A DNA stretch of 64,000 nt from Serripes groenlandicus (GCA_031761405.1 JASEVX010000001.1:41034699-41098698); one strand, 5' to 3'; shown: positions 34,196-46,127, counted from the stretch's first letter. The notes: generated by a model not told the origin, from the sequence alone. Made by a program: numbers and translations.

Positions 34196-34417
34196 GCAAA
34201 GCATACGTCTGCATATGGACACATATACATGTATATATAAAAAATTGTATACCCATATAAGTGATGTGATATCCATGAAAACAATCTGGGAACAGTAAGA
34301 GTCACTCTTGGGGAGAGAAAATATCCTTTTCTCAAATTGTTATCAAGATATATTAAAATATGTCACATGCTCATTTACCAGGGACGGATCAAATATAGTA
34401 TATGCATGACTAAATGG
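34196..34417. other. Central spacer of the giant element
   Basis: Non-repetitive AT-rich sequence between the central satellites and the inverted array. No coding signal. Confidence 0.5.
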
Positions 34418-37400
34418 TGTTCTAGTGGTTGAGCTACGATCTACGACCAAGCTCAACCAATTTGCAATGTTTTCTAGTGGTTGAGCTACGATATACGACC
34501 TAGGTCAGCCAATTCAGAATGTTTTTTCCATTGGTTGAGCTACGATCTACGACCCAGTTCAGCCAATTCAGAATGTTTTTCCATTGGTTGAGCTACGATC
34601 TACGACCCAGGTCAGCCAATTCAGAATGTTTTTCCATTGGTTGAGCTAATATCTACGAGCCAATTATGAATGTTTTTCAAGTGGTTGAGCTACGATCTAC
34701 GATCTACGACCCAGGTCAGCCAATTCAGAATGTTTTACCATTGGTTGAGCTATGATCTACGACCCAGGTCAGCCAATTCGCAATGTTTGTCTAGTGGTTG
34801 AGCTACGATCTACGACCCAGCTCAACCAATTTGCAATGTTTTTGCTAGTGGTTGAGCTACGATTTACGACCCAGGTCAGCCAATTATGAATGTTTTTCAA
34901 GTGGTTGAGTTACGATCTACGACCCAGGTCAGCCAATTATGAATGTTTTTCTATTGGTTGTGCTACGATCTACGACCCAGAACAACCAATTCGCAATGTT
35001 TTTAAAGTGTTGAGCTACGATCTATGACCCAGGTCAGCCAATTTCAGAATGTTTTTCTAGTGGTTGAGCTACGATCTACGACCCAGGTCAGCCAATTCAG
35101 AATGTTTTTGTAGTGGTTGAGCTACGATCTACGACCCAGCACAATCAATTCGCATTTTTTTAGGTGGTTGAGCTACGATCTTAGACCCAGCTCAACCAAT
35201 TCTAAATGTTTTTGTAGTGGTTAAGCTACGATCTACGACCCAGCACAACCAATTCACAATGTTTTAAGTGGTTGAGCTACGATCTACGACCCAGCACAAC
35301 CAATTCGCAATGTTTTTAAAGTGGTTGAGCTACGATCTACGACCCAGGTCAGCCAATTCAAAATGTTTTTAAAGTGGTTGAGCTACGATCTACGACCCAG
35401 GTCAGCCAATTAAAATGTTTTTCTAGTGGTTGAGCTACGATCTACAACCCAGCTCTACAAATTCAAAATGTTTTTAAAGTGGTTGAGCTACGATCTACGA
35501 CCCAGCACAACCAATTCGCAATGTTTTTAAAATGGTTGAGCTACGATCTACGACCCAGGACAACCAATTCGCAATCTTTTTAAAATGGTTGAGCTACGAT
35601 CTACGACCCAGCACAACCAATTCTGAATGTTTTAAAGTGGTTGAGCTACGATCTACGACCCAGCACAACCAATTCGCAATGTTTTTAAAATGGTTGAGCT
35701 ACGATCTACGACCCAGCACAACCAATTCGCAATGTTTTTAAAATGGTTGAGCTACGATCTACGACCCAGCACAACCAATTCGCAATCTTTTTAAAATGGT
35801 TGAGCTACGGTCTACGACCCAGCACAACCAATTCTGAATGTTTTTAAGTAGTTGAGCTACGATCTACGACCCAGCACAACCAATTCGCAATGTTTTTAAA
35901 ATGGTTGAGCTACGATCTACGACCCAGCTCAACCAATTCTAAATGTTTTTGTAGTGGTTGAGCTACGATCTACGACCCAGCACAACCAATTCACAATGTT
36001 TTAAGTGGTTGAGCTACGATCTACGACCCAGCACAACCAATTCGCAATGTTTTTAAAGTGGTTGAGCTACGATCTACGACCCAGGTCAGCCAATTCAAAA
36101 TGTTTTTAAAGTGGTTGAGCTACGATCTACGACCCAGGTCAGCCAATTAAAAATGTTTTTCTAGTGGTTGAGCTACGATCTACAACCCAGCTCAACCAAT
36201 TCAAAATGTTTTTAAAGTGGTTGAGCTACGATCTACGACCCACCACAACCAATTCGCAATGTTTTTTAAAATGGTTGAGCTACGATCTACGACCCAGCAC
36301 AACCAATTCTGAATGTTTTTAAGTAGTTGAGCTACGATCTACGACCCAGCACAACCAATTCGCAATGTTTTTAAAATGGTTGAGCTACGATCTACGACCC
36401 AGCTCAACCAATTCTCAATGTTTTTGTAGTGGTTGAGCTACGATCTACGACCCAGCACAACCAATTCGCAATGTTTTTATAGTGGTTGAGCTACGATCTA
36501 CGACCCAGCACAACCAATTCGCAATGTTTTTAAGTGGTTGAGCTACGATCTACGACCCAGCTCAACAATTCTCAATGTTTTTGTAGTGGTTGAGCTACGA
36601 TCTACGACCTAGCACAACCAATTCGCAATGTTTTTAAGTGGTTGAGCTACGATCTACGACCCAGCTCAACCAATTCTGAATGTTTTTGTAGTGGTTGAGC
36701 TATGATCTACGACACAGGTCAACCAATTCTCAATGTTTTTGTAGTGGTTGAGCTACGATCTACGACCCAGCACAACCAATTCGCAATGTTTTTAAAATGG
36801 TTGAGCTACGATCTACGACCCAGCTCAACCAATTCTGAATGTTTTTGTAGTGGTTGAGCTACGATCTACGACCCAGCACAACCAATTCGCAATGTTTTTA
36901 AAGTGGTTGAGCTACGATCTACGACCCAGCACAACCAATTCGCAATGTTTTTAAAATGGTTGAGCTACGATCTACGACCCAGCACAACCAATTCGCAATG
37001 TTTTTATAGTGGTTGAGCTACGATCTACGACCCAGCACAGCCAATTCGCAATGTTTTTAAGTGGTTGAGCTACGATCTACGACCCAGCTCAACCAATTCT
37101 GAATGTTTTTGTAGTGGTTGAGCTACGATCTACGACCCAGCACAACCAATTCGCAATGTTTTTAAAGTGGTTGAGCTACGATCTACGACCCAGCACAACC
37201 AATTCGCAATGTTTTTAAAATGGTTGAGCTACGATCTACGACCCAGCACAACCAATTCTGAATGTTTTTGTAGTGGTTGAGCTACGATCGACGACCCAGC
37301 ACAACCAATTCGCAATGTTTTTAAAATGGTTGAGCTACGATCTACGACCCAGCTCAACCAATTCTCAATGTTTTTCCAGTGGTTGAGCTACGATCTACGA

Positions 37401-39715
37401 CCCAGCACAACCAATTCGCAATGTTTTTATAGTGGTTGAGCTACGATCTACGACCCAGCACAACCAATTCGCAATGTTTTTAAGTGGTTGAGCTACGATC
37501 TACGACCCAGCTCAACCAATTCTCAATGTTTTTGTAGTGGTTGAGCTACGATCTACGACCCAGCACAACCAATTCGCAATGTTTTTAAGTGGTTGAGCTA
37601 CGATCTACGACCCAGCTCAACCAATTCTCAATATTTTTGAAGTGGTTGAGCTACGATCTACGACCCAGCACAACCAATTCGCAATGTTTTTAAAATGGTT
37701 GAGCTACGATCTACGACCCAGCTCAACCAATTCTGAATGTTTTTGTAGTGGTTGAGCTACGATCTACGACCCAGCACAACCAATTCGCAATGTTTTTAAA
37801 GTGGTTGAGCTACGATCTACGACCCAGCACAACCAATTCGCAATGTTTTTAAAATGGTTGAGCTACGATCTACGACCCAGCACAACCAATTCGCAATGTT
37901 TTTAAAATGGTTGAGCTACGATCTACGACCCAGCACAACCAATTCTGAATGTTTCTAAGTGGTTGAGGTACGATCTACGACCCAGCTCAACCAATTCTCA
38001 ATGTTTTTGTAGTGGTTGAGCTACGATCTACGACCCAGCACAACCAATTCGCAATGTTTTTAAGTGGTTGAGCTACGATCTACGACCCAGCTCAACCAAT
38101 TCTGAATGTTTTTGTAGCGGTTGAGCTATGATCTACGACCCAGCACAACCAATTCGCAATGTTTTTAAAATGGTTGAGCTACGATCTACGACCCAGCTCA
38201 ACCAATTCTGAATGTTTTTGTAGTGGTTGAGCTACGATCTACGACCCAGCACAACCAATTCTCAATGTTTTTGTAGTGGTTGAGCTACGATCTACGACCC
38301 AGCACAACCAATTCTCAATGTTTTTGTAGTGGTTGAGCTACGATCTACGACCCAGCACAACCAATTCGCAATGTTTTTAAAATGGTTGAGCTACGATCTA
38401 CGACCCAGCTCAACCAATTCTCAATGTTTTTCCAGTGGTTGAGCTACGATCTACGACCCAGCACAACCAATTCGCAATGTTTTTATAGTGGTTGAGCTAC
38501 GATCTACGACCCAGCACAACCAATTCGCAATGTTTTTAAGTGGTTGAGCTACGATCTACGACCCAGCACAACCAATTCTGAATGTTTTTGTAGTGGTTGA
38601 GCTACGATCGACGACCCAGCACAACCAATTCGCAATGTTTTTAAAATGGTTGAGCTACGATCTACGACCCAGCGCAACCAATTCTCAATGTTTTTCCAGT
38701 GGTTGAGCTACGATCTACGACCCAGCACAACCAATTCGCAATGTTTTTATAGTGGTTGAGCTACGATCTACGACCCAGCACAACCAATTCGCAATGTTTT
38801 TAAGTGGTTGAGCTACGATCTACGACCCAGCTCAACCAATTCTCAATGTTTTTGTAGTGGTTGAGCTACGATCTACGACCCAGCACAACCAATTCGCAAT
38901 GTTTTTAAGTGGTTGAGCTACGATCTACGACCCAGCTCAACCAATTCTCAATATTTTTGTAGTGGTTGAGCTACGATCTACGACCCAGCACAACCAATTC
39001 GCAATGTTTTTAAAATGGTTGAGCTACGATCTACGACCCAGCACAACCAATTCTGAATGTTTCTAAGTGGTTGAGCTACGATCTACGACCCAGCTCAACC
39101 AATTCTCAATGTTTTTGTAGTGGTTGAGCTACGATCTACGACCCAGCACAACCAATTCGCAATGTTTTTAAAATGGTTGAGCTACGATCTACGACCCAGC
39201 TCAACCAATTCTGAATGTTTTTGTAGTGGTTGAGCTACGATCTACGACCCAGCTCAACCAATTCGCAATGTTTTTAAAGTGGTTGAGCTACGATCTACGA
39301 CCCAGCACAACCAATTCGCAATGTTTTTAAAATGGTTGAGCTACGATCTACGACCCAGCTCAACCAATTCTGAATGTTTTTGTAGTGGTTGAGCTATGAT
39401 CTACGACCCAGCACAACCAATTCGCAATGTTTTTAAAATGGTTGAGCTACGATCTACGACCCAGCTCAACCAATTCTGAATGTTTTTGTAGTGGTTGAGC
39501 TACGATCTACGACCCAGCACAACCAATTCTCAATGTTTTTGTAGTGGTTGAGCTATGATCTACGACCCAGCACAACCAATTCTCAATGTTTTTGTAGTGG
39601 TTGAGCTACGATCTACGACCCAGCACAACCAATTCGCAATGTTTTTAAAATGGTTGAGCTACGATCTACGACCCAGCACAACCAATTACATTTTTGGTTG
39701 AGCTACGATCTACGA
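34418..39715 (-). repeat. 53-bp satellite, right arm, inverted (~100 units)
   Basis: The unit is the reverse complement of the left-arm unit: 'ggttgagctacgatctacga', 'cccagcacaaccaattcgca', 'atgtttttaaagt'. The first ~700 bases (34418-35100) are visibly more divergent, as expected at an array edge; later units are homogeneous. Marker variants recur at a 1,320-base offset ('gatcgacgacccag' at 37286 and 38606; 'caatatttttg' near 37628 and 38948), showing amplification of blocks of about 25 units. Confidence 0.95.
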
Positions 39716-39745
39716 TCTACGCGCTAACTTCACACACCTCTCGAG
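39682..39745 (-). repeat. Right satellite border block
   Basis: Perfect 64-bp inverse of 21617-21680, ending 'cttcacacacctctcgag'. It marks the symmetric outer limit of the satellite arms. Confidence 0.9.
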
Positions 39746-40650
39746 CTCTATTGATGGTCTCAACTTATCTGAATATGCGTTTAGAACATAAGGTTTGTCT
39801 TTCGTTTCGAAACCTGTGAACAATACAGGAACAATAAACAAGTGAAAGACGTCAAAATGACCAAGCGTGACAATTTTTCTCCACACAGATAAAGGTCGTA
39901 ATAAGATATTATAGGTCGCTTGTCTTTACTGAAAATTACTGTATCGATAAAAGAGAAAAATAATATTATGTAAATTTAATTATAAGGTTTTAGTTTGACT
40001 ACATCTTTAAATTTCGGTATACCGATTTTACGCATTCATAATTAAACAACGTTTTATATAGGAGCGTGACAATTTTTCTCCACACGCCTTTTCCTCATTT
40101 TTTTGAAAAGTATTAAGTCATTTGCTATATAATTCAGTACACAATAATAAAAGAAAAATAATATTGTATATTTGAGATTTCAACCCGGTTGGAGTAAGAT
40201 TAATATTAAAAACCTACTTGCCATTTCTGCGTTGTTTGTTTTCCGACGTCGTTTTTTCAGATCTTACATGATTTATGTACAATTTATTTGTATTAATTTG
40301 CCAAAAAAGTGACACGCGTTGTTATTTTGTGTTATGATGCTGAATGACATCATCTCCGAAAACTCGTGCAGTGTTTTCCCGGCAAAAAAAGAACGCGAAG
40401 TTTATATATAATAGGTGTGAATACCAAAAGAGAGCGTTTGACTGTTACATCTTACACAACGTTTTTCCATGGTGTTTTCCCCGTTTTATGCTGTATTTGA
40501 AATTCTGTTAAACTAATGATAATTTTATTAAAACCATATTCATCTACGTTTTGTACAGCACATATTGGTATATCATACTTTACATTCATTTCTAAAACTG
40601 AATTATTAAGGACTGACCTCGTCCTGTTGGTAGGTGCATTTGACGTTGTA
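39746..40650. repeat. Right flank of the giant element with a ~198-bp diverged duplication
   Basis: 'gcgtgacaatttttctccac' occurs at about 39867 and 40065, and 'gaaaaataatatt' follows each copy, so a segment of about 198 bp is duplicated in tandem and has diverged. No open frame over 60 codons and no similarity to the left flank that I can see. Confidence 0.6.
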
Positions 40651-40673
40651 CCGGGTTAGCTTGCGCGACGTCA
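40651..40673 (-). repeat. Right terminal inverted repeat of the giant element
   Basis: CCGGGTTAGCTTGCGCGACG plus TCA, perfect complement of 20862-20884. Confidence 0.8.
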
Positions 40674-40844
40674 GTGCGGTCAACATAACTCCAGTAAGTC
40701 TACAGCATTTTATGAATTTTGGATGATTCCAAATATAAATGTTCCATTGACGATTAATAATCGGATTTCAGTAGGATGGGGGACAATGAAACACAATGGG
40801 TTTGTTATATTTATTTTCGGCAGAAAAAAAATCTACACCCACTT

Positions 40845-41100
40845 AGCTATTTCAGGAACCAACGCACGGGCATAAATTAGATATGTTATTTTTGTCTTGA
40901 AGAAAAACCATTTCGCCTCACTAAGCTTTTTCATGAAACAAAACTCGGGTATATCATTTGGCGAGCCATTTTCGTATTCGGAAGAAAAACAAATCAACGC
41001 CCACAAAGCTATTTCGGGAACCAAAGCACGGGCATAAATAGATGTGTTAATTTGGTTTTGAAGAAAAACCATCTGGCCCTTCTTAGCTATTTCAGTAGTT
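40845..41100. repeat. Direct duplication, ~170-bp period
   Basis: 'tagctatttcaggaaccaac' with 'gcacgggcataaattagata' is repeated as 'aagctatttcgggaaccaaa' with 'gcacgggcataaatagatgt'; both continue into 'tgaagaaaaaccat'. The 91-codon minus frame here therefore repeats 'ARALVPEIA' twice. I cannot tell a non-coding duplication from a broken repeated-domain gene, but nothing suggests a family. Confidence 0.6.
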
Positions 41101-41282
41101 AAACTCAATTTGGTATATTGTCGTAAACGTATTCCGAATTAATTTAATTCAATTGGACTGTTCCGGATATTATAGGACCATTTCAAAATTAATACGGTTT
41201 TCAAATGCACCACGTCACTTAATTGATTCACAAGCAGTATGCCGGGTGTAAGTCTTTTCGTAAACGATACCGTGGGCCTTAA

Positions 41283-41500
41283 ACATATCCCACATACAAC
41301 ACATCTGCAGCAGACAACTTTTAAAACAACTAGGCAAAAACACGGAAAAGCTCTATTAATGAAGGTTTAATTGCTAAAAAAAAGAGTTGAAAACATTGTG
41401 GCAAAAGAAGAAATTGCTCGTTTTGAGCAATTTCTACTTTTGTAACAATGTTTTCAAAAGTCATCTGCTTCAGAAGCGTCTATATGCGAGAAAGGGTTAA
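41283..41500. mobile_element. Hairpin MITE family A copy
   Basis: 'catatcccacatacaacaca', 'tgcagcagacaactt', central 'gaaattgctcgttttgagca' palindrome, 'tcaaaagtcatctgcttcag', ending 'tatgcgagaaagggttaa'. Confidence 0.75.
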
Positions 41501-41846
41501 TAACGTAAACAAGTGTAGCTAGAGAGTTCCGGTTGGAAGAAAGACTTTGGTTTGATAGTCGGTTTATTTGCATAATTATAATTCTTGATAAAATTAATTT
41601 GACAGATATATTTTCAAGGTAATTGCTCGTGTACTTTCATCAACTTAACCATTTTGTTTTGTTATCACTACGTGTATTCCCACGACAAATCTTGATTAAT
41701 TAAATTAATTTGATTAAAAACGTGTATTTGTAATAAGGATATGTGATCCCGACCATGGGAAAAGGTACAAATTAGCTTTTTTTAACAGTGTAGAACCAGA
41801 TCAAACCGTGTATCCACACAGTCTTATATTGATCTGCATTATACAT
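41501..41846. other. No gene; family E trace at the end
   Basis: AT-rich sequence. 'agtgtagaaccagatcaaac' with 'cgtgtatccacacagtctta' (41788-41826) is a family E fragment. Confidence 0.4.
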
Positions 41847-42352
41847 ATGACCCGTCACGCGAGAAAACCAACAGTATGGCCTCTGCGTAATGTATCGACA
41901 CAGATCAGCCTGCGCAGACCGCGCAGACCGCGCAGACTAATCCGAGCCGACACATTCCGTCTCAAGGGGATGAGGTATAGAGTTACGATTCATGAAATGG
42001 AAAATCCACAGGAGGCGAAAAGTGTCCATCCGGGTTAGCCTGCGCGGCATGCTTAGGCTGATCCGGGTCGATACTTTACGCAGAGTCCACAATGTTGGTT
42101 TTCCCGCGGTACGGCTCATATCATCTGCGTAATGTATCGACCAGATCAGCCTGCGCTGTCCGCGCAGACTGATCCGGCCGACACATTCCGTCTTAGGGGG
42201 AAAGATGTATAGAGTAGTGATTCCTGAAACAGAAAATCCACAGGAGGCGAAAAGTGTCTATCCGGGATAGCCTGCACGGCATGCTTAGGCTGATCCGGGT
42301 CGATACTTTACGCAGAGTCCACAATGTTGGTTTTCTCGCGGGACGGCTCATA
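41847..42352. mobile_element. Two adjoining family B MITEs
   Basis: The first copy runs from ATGACCCGTCACGCGAG to CCCGCGGTACGGCTCAT (41847-42119). The second (42120-42352) lacks a left end, starting 'tcatctgcgtaatgtatcga', and ends TCTCGCGGGACGGCTCA. This head-to-tail arrangement of one full and one left-less unit also occurs at 980-1928 and 47285-47662. Confidence 0.8.
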
Positions 42353-42734
42353 TACTTATATAACTTTACACAAAGGAGAGGAAAGGCTTTGTCAACGTAT
42401 ATATATTATGATAAGACTGTGCATAGGGGCGTGGCGATCTGACACTACACGGATCAGAAATGCTAAGTTGTACCTTGTCGTACGGATGGGCGAATATTTA
42501 TGGTATTCGGTCAATTTCTGGCTAGTTGTATTGCTAATTAGTCAAAGCAAAATAAAACACTTTTATGCACTTAACAGCAGCAATATGAAAAATAATTAGC
42601 ACTCTAAGCACACTTATTGAATCCTTCTAATCAGATAATGACCGAATACGTTAAGAAAGATTTACATGTGTTATTATATTGCGTTTGGTCATCATTTAGT
42701 ACTGTTATCTGATAAGTATGTCTTTACATAATTA
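42353..42734. other. No recognised gene
   Basis: The 91-codon frame at 42324-42599 begins in the MITE and has no recognisable domain. Confidence 0.4.
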
Positions 42735-42965
42735 AACCCTTTCCTGACGTTCACACACAATTTCTCGCTTCTACACAATTTGATCATTGAAAACATTCCG
42801 GGAAAAGAATAACTTGCTCATCGTGAGCTCTGTTCCCCTTTTGTCACGATGTTGTCAATTAATTTTGTTTATTAGGTATACTTTGATCTATAGAAATGTT
42901 CCATATTTGTATAATTACTTTTTCAAAATCGTCTGCTTCAGACTTGTTGTCTATTACTTGAGTGA
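42735..42965. mobile_element. Hairpin MITE family A, diverged
   Basis: 'ttaaaccctttcctgacgtt', 'aacttgctcatcgtgagctc' central hairpin, 'cccttttgtcacgatgttgt' and 'aaaatcgtctgcttcagact'. Confidence 0.6.
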
Positions 42966-43438
42966 TAAATATCTAATTAGTTGGAGCAAACCAAAGCACT
43001 TGTAATCAATAAAGGGCAGTAATACGAAACCAATAAACACTTATACGCCTTCTTCTTAGAAAGTGACCGAATATATGATGAACTATTAACATGAATATTG
43101 TATCGAATCATCATTTAATGCGATTGTTTTATGAGTTTGCCTATCGATTTTTAGACCCACACGCAGAAGCAGTTTGACATTTCTGCAAAATATGACAATT
43201 GAAAACATTGCAGCAAGAGGAGAGATTATTAATAACGAGATTTGTTTTCCTTTAATCCTTATGTCGTAAACTCAATAATAAGTCTTTCATCTATAGAAAT
43301 AAATCAATGTTTGTGCAAATATGTTTTCCAGATCGTTTACTGCAGCCTTGTTGTTTATTGGTAATGCTTTATGATCACTTAATGAGCTATCTCATTTATG
43401 AAGCTGAAAAGATGGGTTTGATACTCGGCTTACGAATC

Positions 43439-43950
43439 GCTTATGGTATTGAAATTCAAAATGACGACCAATCTTCAAGTGCAGACAAAAATAGTTTTAA
43501 CCCTTTTCCCACGTACAGACGCATTTTTACGCAATCACAGCAGGCGAATATGAAAACATAGTGACAAACATCTGAAAAACAAAACCTCCATAAAAGATAG
43601 CTTAATTGTTAAATAAAGTTGAAAACATTGTGGCCAAAGGAGAAATTGCTTATGGTATTGAAATTCAAAATAACTAATCAATCTTCAAGAGCAGACAAAA
43701 ATAGTTTAACCTTTTTCCCACATACGGACGCATTTTTACGTAATCGCAGCAGACGAATATGAAAACATAGTAACAAAAACCTGAAAAACAAAACCTCCAT
43801 AAAAGATAGCTTAATTGTTAAATAAAATTGAAAACATTGTGCCCAAAGGATAAATTGCTCATCATGAACAATTTCTCCTTTGGCAACAATGTTTTCAAAA
43901 GTCGTCTGCTGCTATTGCGTCAAAATGCGTATGCAGGTGGGAAAAGGTTA
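43439..43950. repeat. 208-bp tandem duplication of a family A MITE segment
   Basis: 'gcttatggtattgaaattca' occurs near 43439 and 43647, followed each time by 'tcttcaag', 'gcagacaaaaatagttt', a 'cccac' start and 'cctccataaaagatagctta'. The second copy continues into a complete right half: 'aattgctcatcatgaacaat', 'caaaagtcgtctgctgctat', 'gcgtatgcaggtgggaaaag'. Confidence 0.75.
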
Positions 43951-43989
43951 ATGAGCCTATGAATGGGAAGATGTACAATTTGGCCTTTT

Positions 43990-44160
43990 AATCAGTATAG
44001 ATCCAGTGCAACTGCACAGTCTGATCAATATCTACACTGTTCACATTGATTTACTTACACACACCTGTTAACAAATTCTGACAACTTGTGTAGATTCTGA
44101 TAAGCTTGAGGAGGAGGACAAGACGATCTGAACGTAAATAGTTCAGAAATGCCAACCTTT
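43990..44160. mobile_element. MITE family E ('tgtagatc...gatctacactgtt')
   Basis: 'agtatagatccagtgcaact' pairs loosely with 'gatcaatatctacactgttc', followed by 'caacttgtgtagattctgat' and 'gttcagaaatgcc'. The copy at 60015 has the same order. No coding capacity. Confidence 0.55.
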
Positions 44161-44471
44161 CTCATGCACCGGCACGTATGTCCATCGGGATAACTTTTTT
44201 TCGCACATCCATATCAAGTCGATTAGGTCGATTTATTACCCCCCTCTTGCACACTGTATCAGACGATAGTAAATGGCTGCATATCCCAGATTTCCCAAAC
44301 GTCAAACACCCTTTAAACTGATGTCGCTGTAGCAGCCGACGTTTTAAAACAGTATGAGAAAAGAAGAAATTGCTCATAATGAGTACTTTCTACCTTTGCC
44401 ACAGTGTTGCAACTCTGTAACACTTTCATTTCTAGAAGTTTTACCTTAATTTTCATTGAGGCTTTCAATGC

Positions 44472-44939
44472 CATCTGCGCGGCAGGCTTGTTCGACCGCT
44501 CAACCCTGAACATCTGCGCGGCAGGCTTGTTCGACCGCTCAACACTGAACATCTGCGCGGCAAGCTTGTTCGATCGCTCAACCCTGAACATCTGCGCGGC
44601 AGGCTTGTTCGACCGCTCAACACTGAACATCTGCGCGGCAAGCTTGTTCGACCGCTCAACACTGAACATCTGCGCGGCAAGCTTGTTCGACCGCTCAACC
44701 CTGAACATCTGCGCGGCAGGCTTGTTCGACCGCTCAACACTGAACATCTGCGCGGCAAGCTTGTTCGACCGCTCAACACTAAACATCTGCGCGGCAGGCT
44801 TGTTCGACCGCTCAACACTGAACATCTGCGCGGCAAGCTTGTTCGACCGCTCAACACTGAACATCTGCGCGGCAAGCTTGTTCGACCGCTCAACACTGAA
44901 CATCTGCGCGGCAAGCTTGTTCGACCGCTCAACACTTAC
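44472..44939 (+). repeat. 39-bp minisatellite, 12 units (copy 1)
   Basis: The unit is 'catctgcgcggcaggcttgt' then 'tcgaccgctcaacactgaa', 39 bases. G/A at one position gives 'gcaggc' or 'gcaagc' units. Because 39 is a multiple of three, frames on both strands stay open (CAAGLFDRSTLNI on plus, MFSVERSNKPAAQ on minus). No start context or domain supports translation. Confidence 0.92.
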
Positions 44940-45263
44940 AGTACTACGGGTTCCATTACATTAGGTGAACCCGAATGACGTCATTCCGCTAATGCATGAT
45001 TACATCGGGTATGACCTTTTCCCACAAACAACAACACTGCAGCAAACGATAATAAATGGCTGCATATCCCAGATTTCCCAAACGTCAAACACCCTTTAAA
45101 CTTCCGTATCTGTGATTTAAAAACGGTGTTTAGCTTATATACAATACACTTTTCCCATTTGTGTAGACCCTTCCTGGTGTCTCTGTAGCAGACGACCTCA
45201 GAAGAAATTGCTCATAATAATTTCTAGAAGTTTTACCTTAGTTTTCATCGAGGCTTTCAATGC

Positions 45264-45731
45264 CATCTGCGCGGCAGGCTTGTTCGACCGCTCAACCCTG
45301 AACATCTGCGCGGCAGGCTTGTTCGACCGCTCAACACTGAACATCTGCGCGGCAAGCTTGTTCGACCGCTCAACCCTGAACATCTGCGCGGCAGGCTTGT
45401 TCGACCGCTCAACACTGAACATCTGCGCGGCAAGCTTGTTCGACCGCTCAACACTGAACATCTGCGCGGCAAGCTTGTTCGACCGCTCAACCCTGAACAT
45501 CTGCGCGGCAGGCTTGTTCGACCGCTCAACACTGAACATCTGCGCGGCAAGCTTGTTCGACCGCTCAACACTGAACATCTGCGCGGCAGGCTTGTTCGAC
45601 CGCTCAACACTGAACATCTGCGCGGCAAGCTTGTTCGACCGCTCAACACTGAACATCTGCGCGGCAAGCTTGTTCGACCGCTCAACACTGAACATCTGCG
45701 CGGCAAGCTTGTTCGACCGCTCAACACTTAC
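45264..45731 (+). repeat. 39-bp minisatellite, 12 units (copy 2)
   Basis: Same 39-bp unit and same number as copy 1. The order of 'gcaggc' (G) and 'gcaagc' (A) units is identical: G G A G A A G A G A A A. The whole block was therefore duplicated after the array had formed. Confidence 0.92.
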
Positions 45732-46127
45732 AGTACTACGGGTTCCATTACATTAGGTGAACCCGAATGACGTCATTCCGCTAATGCATGATTACATCGG
45801 GTATGACCTTTTCCCACAAACAACAACACTGCAGCAAACGATAGTAAATGGCTGCATATACCATATTTCCCAAACGTCAAACACCCTTTAAACTTCCGTA
45901 TCTGTGATTTAAAAACGGTGTTTAGCTTATATACAATACACTTTTCCCATTTGTGTAGACCCTTCCTGGTGTCTCTGTAGCAGACGACCTCAGAAGAAAT
46001 TGCTCATAATACTTTCTAGAAGTTTTACCTTAGTTTTCATCGAGGCTTTCAATGCCATCTGCGCGGCAGGCATGTTCGACCGCTCAACACTCAGTTCTTA
46101 CAGTACTATGGGTATCATTAAATTAGG

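Larger units (their letters stand above)
20864..40671. mobile_element. Giant inverted satellite-bearing element, ~19.8 kb
   Basis: TGACGTCGCGCAAGCTAACC (20862 onward, 23 bp perfect to CCGG at 20884) is repeated inverted at 40651-40673, with weaker similarity continuing to 'acgtcaaat'. A 5-bp direct repeat CAGTG occurs at 20859-20863 and 40672-40676, compatible with a target duplication if the element starts ACGTCGCGC. Inside, a 64-bp block is perfectly inverted at the two array borders. The same 53-bp satellite fills both arms in opposite orientation around a central block of different satellites. I infer one element, or a once smaller element expanded by satellite growth. The family is unknown, and the target duplication is only 5 bp and could be chance. 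Confidence 0.55.

Noticed and set aside
33721..34256. Cys-rich repeated frame (FCVCVCMVCIYVLY) as a toxin-like peptide
   Set aside because: It is the 120-bp satellite read on the minus strand; the Cys/Val run comes from 'acacacgcaaacacag' and the unit repeats exactly.
21637..39715. CRISPR-like array interpretation of the regularly spaced 53-bp repeats
   Set aside because: The whole unit is repeated with no unique spacers, and the surroundings are eukaryotic transposons with no cas genes.
20864..40671. Maverick/Polinton or Helitron identity for the giant element
   Set aside because: No polymerase, integrase, helicase or capsid-like sequence is visible, the possible duplication is 5 bp and not 6, and Helitrons lack terminal inverted repeats of this kind.
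40833..41108. 91-codon minus frame with a repeated 'ARALVPEIA' segment as a gene
   Set aside because: The repetition reflects a ~170-bp DNA duplication; no family resemblance, and similarity between copies extends without codon bias. Kept only as a repeat.
44313..45756. Frames of 156-196 codons on both strands with 13-residue repeats
   Set aside because: They come from the 39-bp minisatellite, whose length divisible by three keeps several frames open.
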